DNA of 17,870 nucleotides from SAR202 cluster bacterium (GTDB taxonomy: Bacteria; Chloroflexota; Dehalococcoidia; SAR202; CAJWER01): the NCBI GenBank assembly GCA_030740335.1, contig JASLXL010000075.1, forward strand, positions 1 through 17,870, in the 5' to 3' direction. The translations under genes and the position numbers were made by a program. The notes beneath the pieces were generated by a model, which saw only the letters and a list, made by a program, of their open reading frames with translations, was not told the DNA's origin and made no database searches. How positions within the stretch are numbered: the stretch's first letter is position 1; every line of letters begins with the position of its first letter. Below, piece by piece: positions 12,953 to 17,870 of this stretch.

Positions 12953-13118
12953 CTGAGCCCATAGAAGCACCTACCCTTGGGCCAATCTCAGCGCGGGGAC
13001 AAGGGGTACGCACCTTGAACCTGGGCGTGTAGACCGCCCCGAACTGGGCAGGTCCAGACCTACCCTTGCAATCGAGTGGGAGCAACACGTCGTAGGGGTG
13101 AGCGCTGTGCTCCGTCCC
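12953..13118. repeat. decayed palindromic repeat region between convergent genes
   Basis: The 252-base spacer between the antiporter and the polyprenyl synthase has no gene. CTGAGCCCATAGAAG (12953-12967) matches 14 of 15 bases of the repeat at 1805-1819. GTAGGGGTGAGCGCTGTGCTCC (13092-13113) resembles the GTAGGGGCGCAC...GTGCGCCC unit at 1720-1742. These look like old copies of the same dispersed repeat family. No clear terminator is seen. Confidence 0.4.
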
Positions 13119-13136
13119 GACTCCAGGGTGACGGAC

Positions 13137-14165
13137 CTAGCTGCGACGGCCCACGAGCGCTGTGACCAACGCTTCGAGTGAGTCTCGCGCCATATTTTGC
13201 TCCAGTTGCACAAGGCTCTCCAGTGCAAGCCCTGTGTAGCGATCGGCGACCGCAGAGGCCTCATCCATCACAGAGGAGTCCTGGCAAAACTCGACCGCTG
13301 CGGCAAGGACCTCAGGGTCACCCGGCCTACGGCACAATGAGATAACCGGATTGTCCTCCGGGTTCCGCTCAATAGCGATAATGGCTGGCAAGGTCAGAAC
13401 GCCTTGAGACAGGTCGTTCCCAACCGGCTTTCCGGCCTCCTCGGCAGACCCCTGAAAATCGAGAATGTCGTCGGTGATCTGGAATGCCATGCCCAGATTG
13501 TAGCCGTAGTCGTTGAGGGCCGACACCTGGTCGTCGGAAGCCCTGCTGAAAACCGCCCCCGACCACGACGAAGTTCGGAAAAGAGACGCGGTTTTACCGT
13601 AGATGCGCTTGAAGTAATCTTCCCGAGTGCCCCGGTAGTTGTAAGCCCCGGCCATCTCGTCCAACTCCCCGCTGGACAGCTCCCTAATGGTCTCGGAGAA
13701 TCGCCGGATCACTCGCACATTCCCAGTGTCGCATACGAACACTGCGGACGTGGCGAATATGAAATCGCCCACAAGCACGGCGGCGTTACGTCCCCAGATG
13801 TTCCCTACCGTGGCCTTGCCACGCCTGACCAGAGCGTTGTCGACGGTATCGTCGTGGACTAGGGAAGCCAAGTGAAGCAGCTCAACGGCAACCGCCATCG
13901 TCTCGGCCCGCGTGCCGTCGTTGGGATGGAACCCGGACGACAACAACGTTATCGCAGGCCTTATGCCCTTCCCAGTCGTGTCCAGGACGTGGACCAGCAG
14001 TTCGGAGAGGAAGGGGGATTGACCGTCCGTCAACTCCAACAGACGTGCACGGACCCGAAGAAGCTGGTCGGCCACCGGTGCATAGGCATCGACGATGCCG
14101 TTGGATAACTTTGTCGTATCAGCGCTATCCAAGCCTGCCTCCTTGGACACTGCCCCAGTGTACAT
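13137..14165 (-). CDS. trans-polyprenyl diphosphate synthase
   Basis: The 342-aa all-helical prenyltransferase condenses isopentenyl diphosphate onto an allylic diphosphate to make a long isoprenoid chain, probably the side chain of a quinone or a carrier lipid. It has GKGIRPAITLL (65-75), the first Asp-rich motif DDTVD (105-109) followed by RRGKATVGN, GDFIFATS, SSGE, YFKRIYGKTASLF, and the second Asp-rich motif ITDDILD (230-236) with a following GKPVGNDLSQGVLTLPAI. All catalytic Asp residues are present, with small residues (Ala100, Ser101) before the first motif, compatible with a longer product. ATG 14165 has GGAGATGA upstream as a ribosome-binding site. It lies 52 bases downstream of metG on the same strand and is likely co-transcribed with it. 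Confidence 0.92.
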   Translation of the reverse strand: MYTGAVSKEAGLDSADTTKLSNGIVDAYAPVADQLLRVRARLLELTDGQSPFLSELLVHVLDTTGKGIRPAITLLSSGFHPNDGTRAETMAVAVELLHLASLVHDDTVDNALVRRGKATVGNIWGRNAAVLVGDFIFATSAVFVCDTGNVRVIRRFSETIRELSSGELDEMAGAYNYRGTREDYFKRIYGKTASLFRTSSWSGAVFSRASDDQVSALNDYGYNLGMAFQITDDILDFQGSAEEAGKPVGNDLSQGVLTLPAIIAIERNPEDNPVISLCRRPGDPEVLAAAVEFCQDSSVMDEASAVADRYTGLALESLVQLEQNMARDSLEALVTALVGRRS

Positions 14166-14217
14166 GTCGCTTCATCTCCACTCCGGGGCAGTATCGCCCT
14201 CTGAACGATGTATCGGG

Positions 14218-15885
14218 TCAGGTCCCGATCCGCTCGGCCTCTTTCTGAACAATGTCGTCGTCCAGCTTCACGAAAAGGGGCTTGGGTTCGCCCAATACCT
14301 GGCCTGGCCGCATCCTGTCCCGGTCCCACGTCCATCCCTGGTCTGGCGCATTGCCCTCGAAGCCAAGCATCTTGTGCAGCTTCTCGGAGCTGAATGGCAG
14401 GTAGGGATTCAGGGCAGTCTTGAGGCAGTTGATGACCGATAGCCCGACCCACAGGGTGGTTGCCGCGTCCTCGCGGTCGGTCTTGAGGGCCTTCCAGGGG
14501 GCCTTCTGGTCGAGGTAAACATTGCAGGAACGGGCCAGGGTCATCGCAGTTTCGAGGCCGGCTCTGAACCGACACTCCTCGACGTTGCGCCCGGCTTCGT
14601 CCAGTCGCTCGGCGGCCTCCACGAGCAACGCCTGGGCTGCGAAATCCAGCTCGCCAGGCTGGGGAACCTTCCCGTCAAAATTGCGGTACGACATGGTCAT
14701 CACTCGATGAACCAGATTGCCATAGGTCGCCACGAGTTCGTCATTGTTCCGACGGAGGTACTCGCCCCACGAGAAATCTGAGTCGCTCGTCTCAGGCATA
14801 GTCGCGGCAAGTACGTACCGGAGCGGATCCGGCTCGTATCGGTCCAGGTAGTCCGGTAGCCAGACCGCCCAGTTTCGGCTCGTGGAGAACTGCTTCCCGT
14901 CGTAGTTTAGGAACTCATTCGCCGGTACGTTGTAGGGCAGGTTCAGGTCACCGTGGCCCATCAGCATCGCGGGCCATATCACCGTGTGGAACGGGATGTT
15001 GTCCTTGCCCATGAAGTAGTAGGACTTGGACTTCCCTTCCCAAAATTCCTTCCAGCGGTCCGGCTGTCCGATCTCTTTTGCCCACTGCTTGGACGCCGAG
15101 AGGTAGCCGATCACGGCCTCAAACCACACGTAGAGCCGCTTGCCGTCGTAGCCATCAAGCGGGAGAGGCACCCCCCACTCGATGTCCCTGGTGATTGCGC
15201 GATCGTGCAGCCCGCCTTCGAGGTAGCCAATCGAAAAGTTGCGGACGTTGGGCTTCCACTCCCCATGGCTTCGAACCCAATCAAGCAGCTGGCTTTCGAA
15301 GGCGCTGAGCTTGACGAAAAAGTGCTCAGTCTCCCTGATAATAGGCTCGTTGCCGCACAGCTTACACTTCATTTCGACCAGCTCGTGGGGATCGAGTGTA
15401 CGACCGCAATTGTCGCACTGGTCACCCCTCGCGCCGTCGAGCCCACAGTGGGGACACTTGCCGTCGACATACCGATCGGCCAGGAAGCGATTGTCCGTCT
15501 CGCAGAAGGGCTGCAGCATCGTGTCGATGAAGATGTATCCGTTTTCTTTCAGCTTGAGGAATATCTCCTGGGCGACAGTAAAGTGGTTATCAGTGTGAGT
15601 TGAGGTGAATAGGTCGAAGGAGATGCCGAGCCCCTGCCAGCCCTCAACGAATTCGGAGTGGTAAGCCCCGAAGACCTCTTCAGCCGGCACCCCTCGCTTC
15701 TCAGCTTCGAGAGTCACAGGTGTCCCGTGGGAGTCGCTGCCTGAAACCATCAACACATCGTTGCCCGCCATCCGGTGGTAGCGCGCGAAGATGTCGGCGG
15801 GGATGTATGCGCCTGCTACCTGGCCCACATGAATAGAGCCGTTGGCATAGGGCCACGCTACTGCAACGAGGATACGTTCAGACAT
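14218..15885 (-). CDS. metG: methionyl-tRNA synthetase
   Basis: The 555-aa class I synthetase charges tRNA-Met for initiation and elongation. The Rossmann start is PYANGSIHVGQVAGAYIPADIF (12-33; HIGH-type motif H19-G21). A connecting zinc domain has C144/C147, C157/C160 and C174/C177. Further on are LYVWFEAVIGYLSA, YYFMGKDNIPFHTVIWPA, and a KMSKS-region KQFSTSRNW (331-339), where the second Lys is Thr, a form seen in MetG1-type enzymes. The anticodon-binding helical domain follows to the end. There is no C-terminal tRNA-binding EMAP-like domain. ATG 15885 has AAGGTAGGG just upstream. The neighbour upstream on the same strand is rsmI, 187 bases away. Confidence 0.96.
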   Translation of the reverse strand: MSERILVAVAWPYANGSIHVGQVAGAYIPADIFARYHRMAGNDVLMVSGSDSHGTPVTLEAEKRGVPAEEVFGAYHSEFVEGWQGLGISFDLFTSTHTDNHFTVAQEIFLKLKENGYIFIDTMLQPFCETDNRFLADRYVDGKCPHCGLDGARGDQCDNCGRTLDPHELVEMKCKLCGNEPIIRETEHFFVKLSAFESQLLDWVRSHGEWKPNVRNFSIGYLEGGLHDRAITRDIEWGVPLPLDGYDGKRLYVWFEAVIGYLSASKQWAKEIGQPDRWKEFWEGKSKSYYFMGKDNIPFHTVIWPAMLMGHGDLNLPYNVPANEFLNYDGKQFSTSRNWAVWLPDYLDRYEPDPLRYVLAATMPETSDSDFSWGEYLRRNNDELVATYGNLVHRVMTMSYRNFDGKVPQPGELDFAAQALLVEAAERLDEAGRNVEECRFRAGLETAMTLARSCNVYLDQKAPWKALKTDREDAATTLWVGLSVINCLKTALNPYLPFSSEKLHKMLGFEGNAPDQGWTWDRDRMRPGQVLGEPKPLFVKLDDDIVQKEAERIGT

Positions 15886-15926
15886 GGTTTTCCCTACCTT
15901 GTACGTGCCTGGTCCTAACAGTAAAT

Positions 15927-15932
15927 ATTATC
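15927..15932 (-). promoter_or_regulatory. candidate metG -10 box
   Basis: An AT-rich patch on the minus strand contains GATAAT (15932-15927), about 40 bases before the metG ATG, in a locally GC-rich region. The -35 at the proper distance is poor (GGGTCG). I see no T-box or SAM-responsive structure in the 187-base spacer. Confidence 0.35.
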
Positions 15933-16026
15933 ATATGAGGCCCATCGCCCGACCCCTCGGACAAACGCAATGCCACCCACATTAGACATGTCTACACCAG
16001 CAGAGGCGCAGTGTATTTCGCCCAAA

Positions 16027-16047
16027 GGGCGGGTCTGTGACCTGCCC
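16027..16047 (-). terminator. possible rsmI terminator hairpin
   Basis: On the minus strand GGGC-A-GGTC-ACA-GACC-C-GCCC forms two 4-bp stems with one mismatch and a 3-base loop, followed by only TTT. It begins 25 bases past the rsmI stop. The short T-run makes it weak. Confidence 0.35.
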
Positions 16048-16072
16048 TGTGAGAGACAGATCCCAACCCCGC

Positions 16073-16900
16073 CTAATTCAACTTGCCCAGCACCCATAGC
16101 TCGTAGGCTCGTTTTTTTGGGAGGCCCGTTGCGGCGGCAACCAGTGCGACTGAGTCTTTGGCACGGGCGCCCCTTGCCCGCAACTCCCGTAGCAGGGGGA
16201 TCGCGGTGGACTCCGGCCGTGACGCCATGCCAAGTGACTCTACTGCGCCCTCAACCACTATGCAAAACTCGCCCCTGGGCTCTCGAAAATGTTCGTGTGC
16301 CGCTGAGACGCTGCCTCGAAAAATTTCCTCATGGATCTTGGTAAGCTCCCGGCAAACCACAACATTACGATCTCCCAGCACCTCAAACAGATCCTCCAGG
16401 CTATCGAGCAGCCTGTGAGGCGCTTCGAGCAGAACAATAGGGCCCCTGGACTCCATGACCGCACGAATGGCACGTTTTCTGTCACCGCGCCGCCGGGGCA
16501 AGAATCCCATGTGAACGAATCCGTCGCCCACAATACCTGAGACAGAGACCGCGGCCGTGATCGACGAAGGCCCCGGCACCGGCACTACTGGAAATCCAGC
16601 CTCGCTCGATGCCGACACGAGATCTGCACCCGGATCGTTGACCCCGGGCGTACCGGCATCCGACACAAGTGCTACATCTTTTTCGACTAGTTCCTTAACT
16701 AGCCTTGCAGTCTTGGTACGTTTGTTGTGCTCGTTGTAGCTGGTCACCGGGGTGGAGATCGCGTGCCTATTCAGCAGTCTGCGAGTCACTCGGGTGTCCT
16801 CAGCGGCGATCAGGCCAGCCACCTGCAAAACACGCAGGGCCCGGAGTGTGATGTCTTCCAGGTTGCCTATGGGTGTGGATACGACATATAGGACTGGCAA
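16073..16900 (-). CDS. rsmI: 16S rRNA (cytidine-1402-2'-O)-methyltransferase
   Basis: RsmI adds the 2'-O-methyl group to C1402 of 16S rRNA in the decoding centre, using SAM. The protein starts LYVVSTPIGNLEDITLRAL, then has AAEDTRVTRRLL, TSYNEHN, the SAM-site SDAGTPGVNDPGADLV (80-95), VPVPGPSSITAAVSVSG, GFLPRRRGDRKRAI, LLEAPHRLLDSLEDL, and VCRELTKIHEEIFRG, all typical of the tetrapyrrole-methylase-like RsmI family. From the TTG at 16900 it is 275 aa, close to the usual size. I chose that TTG because homology starts three codons later and GGAGAG lies just upstream (16909-16904). An ATG at 16978 and a TTG at 16984 are in frame but would add 26-28 unconserved residues. It is divergent from the VOC gene. 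Confidence 0.93.
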   Translation of the reverse strand: MPVLYVVSTPIGNLEDITLRALRVLQVAGLIAAEDTRVTRRLLNRHAISTPVTSYNEHNKRTKTARLVKELVEKDVALVSDAGTPGVNDPGADLVSASSEAGFPVVPVPGPSSITAAVSVSGIVGDGFVHMGFLPRRRGDRKRAIRAVMESRGPIVLLEAPHRLLDSLEDLFEVLGDRNVVVCRELTKIHEEIFRGSVSAAHEHFREPRGEFCIVVEGAVESLGMASRPESTAIPLLRELRARGARAKDSVALVAAATGLPKKRAYELWVLGKLN

Positions 16901-17022
16901 CGGCTCTCCAAGTAGGGCATATGGCGCTATTCTAGCAGCACCCTGCCCCAGTGAGCATGCTACCATCTCTCCAATCATCCGCAACGGACAGTCGAACCAA
17001 GGATCCGAAGGAGACGCAGACG

Positions 17023-17870
17023 ATGGACCTCTACCTCGACCACATGCTCATTGGCGTTCGCGACCTTAGCCAGACGGCCCGCGACTACAACAAGTTGGGA
17101 TTCAAGGTGACCCCCGAAGGCAGGCATCCGGGGCGGGGAACCCACAACCGGCTGGTGGTGTTCGGCCCTGAGTACCTAGAGCTAATCTCGATCCACGACG
17201 CGTCTCAGGGGCTTTTCAGACCCAACCTAGCGCCATTTCTGGAGTCACGCGAAGGGCTATTCATATTTGCGATGGGCACCTTTGACATCGATACGATCTT
17301 TGCCGAGATGCAGACCCGCGGTATCGCGGCCAAAACACCGGTTGCTGGGTCACGCCACGCTGAGGACGGCTCGACGGCCTACTCCTGGACACAGATGGAG
17401 ATCTCGGAGGACGCGGTCCCGGGCAGCCAGACCTTCGCTATACAACATAACGACTTTTTCGACGGCAGGTACCCGGAGCCGCCCAACGCCGCGGAACACC
17501 CCAATGGCGTCACGAGCATCCACCACCTCGCGCTGGCCGTCAACGACGCCGATGCAGCGGCAGATGCCTGGACGCGGGCATTCGGACTGGCGTCAATATC
17601 CCAGGTGCCGGACACTCCGGCGACACGGCGACTCCGGCTGGACTTCGGCAACTGCGCACTTGACATGATGTCGCCTGCGGGACCAGGTCCTCTTGCAGAT
17701 TTCCTGGAACGTCATGGCGAGGCGCCGTACCACCTGGCTTTTGAGGTCACAGATTTGGACGACACAGCTCGCTTCATGGACGGGCATGGCGTGACCGTGG
17801 GTTCAAAAAACGAGGACTCGGATGGCGTGGGGTTCGATATGGACGCAAGCCTGGCCAGCGGGGTTCCGAT
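17023..17870 (+). CDS. VOC-family (glyoxalase-like) protein, truncated by window edge
   Basis: Open from ATG 17023 (AAGGAG at 17008-17013) to the edge, at least 282 aa with no stop. The protein holds two VOC modules. The first is LDHMLIGVRDLSQTARDYNKLGFKVTPEGRHPG...LVVFGPEYLELISI (5-57), of the Glyoxalase_3 type. The second begins IHHLALAVNDADAAADAWTRAFGL (about 167-190), with CALDMMSP and PYHLAFEVTDLDDTARFM. VOC proteins use a His/Glu metal site for dioxygenase, isomerase or lyase reactions. His7 and Glu54 are plausible ligands in module 1, and His168 in module 2. The substrate is unknown. The gene is divergent from rsmI with a spacer of about 120 bases. Confidence 0.88.
   Translation, partial: MDLYLDHMLIGVRDLSQTARDYNKLGFKVTPEGRHPGRGTHNRLVVFGPEYLELISIHDASQGLFRPNLAPFLESREGLFIFAMGTFDIDTIFAEMQTRGIAAKTPVAGSRHAEDGSTAYSWTQMEISEDAVPGSQTFAIQHNDFFDGRYPEPPNAAEHPNGVTSIHHLALAVNDADAAADAWTRAFGLASISQVPDTPATRRLRLDFGNCALDMMSPAGPGPLADFLERHGEAPYHLAFEVTDLDDTARFMDGHGVTVGSKNEDSDGVGFDMDASLASGVP

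Noticed and set aside
15886..16072. T-box or S-box riboswitch upstream of metG
   Set aside because: The spacer is short and lacks the T-box sequence (TGGNACCGCG-like) and S-box core pairing; only an AT-rich -10 and a ribosome-binding site are visible.
1..17870. CRISPR array or other regularly spaced repeats
   Set aside because: No set of identical 23-40 base repeats with even spacing was seen, and there are no cas genes.

Overview
The window looks like a chromosomal segment of a GC-rich bacterium, most plausibly from the Chloroflexota (Dehalococcoidia / SAR202-like). This is an inference, based on the mix of a PIG-L deacetylase, a formylglycine-generating enzyme, a VOC protein, an MetRS with three CxxC pairs and an FSTS-type catalytic loop, and dispersed 'QAQGER/GEPVEP'-type palindromic repeats. 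No rRNA or species-specific marker is present, so the taxonomy is tentative.

Left part (1-2400), accessory and scarred: a remnant of an IS3-family transposase OrfA at the edge, a small DUF4389 membrane protein, the 3' half of a tRNA-Gly gene cut in its anticodon loop, a PIG-L-type deacetylase whose catalytic Asp is replaced by Ala, a palindromic repeat cluster, and a frameshifted C-terminal piece of a tyrosine integrase next to an intact tRNA-Trp with its own terminator. This resembles the debris of one or more tRNA-targeted integrative elements.

Middle part (2540-7560): an SDR oxidoreductase, an unrecognised 161-aa protein coupled to a formylglycine-generating enzyme (frameshifted by one base, but with both active-site cysteines in the other frame), then on the minus strand the RNase P RNA gene, a serine-recombinase-like protein that has lost its catalytic Ser and Arg residues and carries a perfect 18-bp inverted repeat in its coding sequence, and a coiled-coil C4 zinc-ribbon protein. 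The last two lie 7 bases apart and probably form one transcript.

Right part (7790-17870), mostly housekeeping: pyruvate kinase with a Lys at the position that marks K+-independent enzymes, overlapping by 7 bases a cysteinyl-tRNA synthetase fused in one frame to a GT2 glycosyltransferase; a CaCA-type cation antiporter whose stop codon sits inside a G-quadruplex-like run; then a minus-strand block of rsmI, metG and a polyprenyl diphosphate synthase, and a divergent, edge-truncated two-module VOC protein.

The most unusual features are the CysRS-GT2 fusion and the catalytically degenerate recombinase with its embedded perfect inverted repeat beside rnpB. I saw no CRISPR array, riboswitch or complete mobile element.
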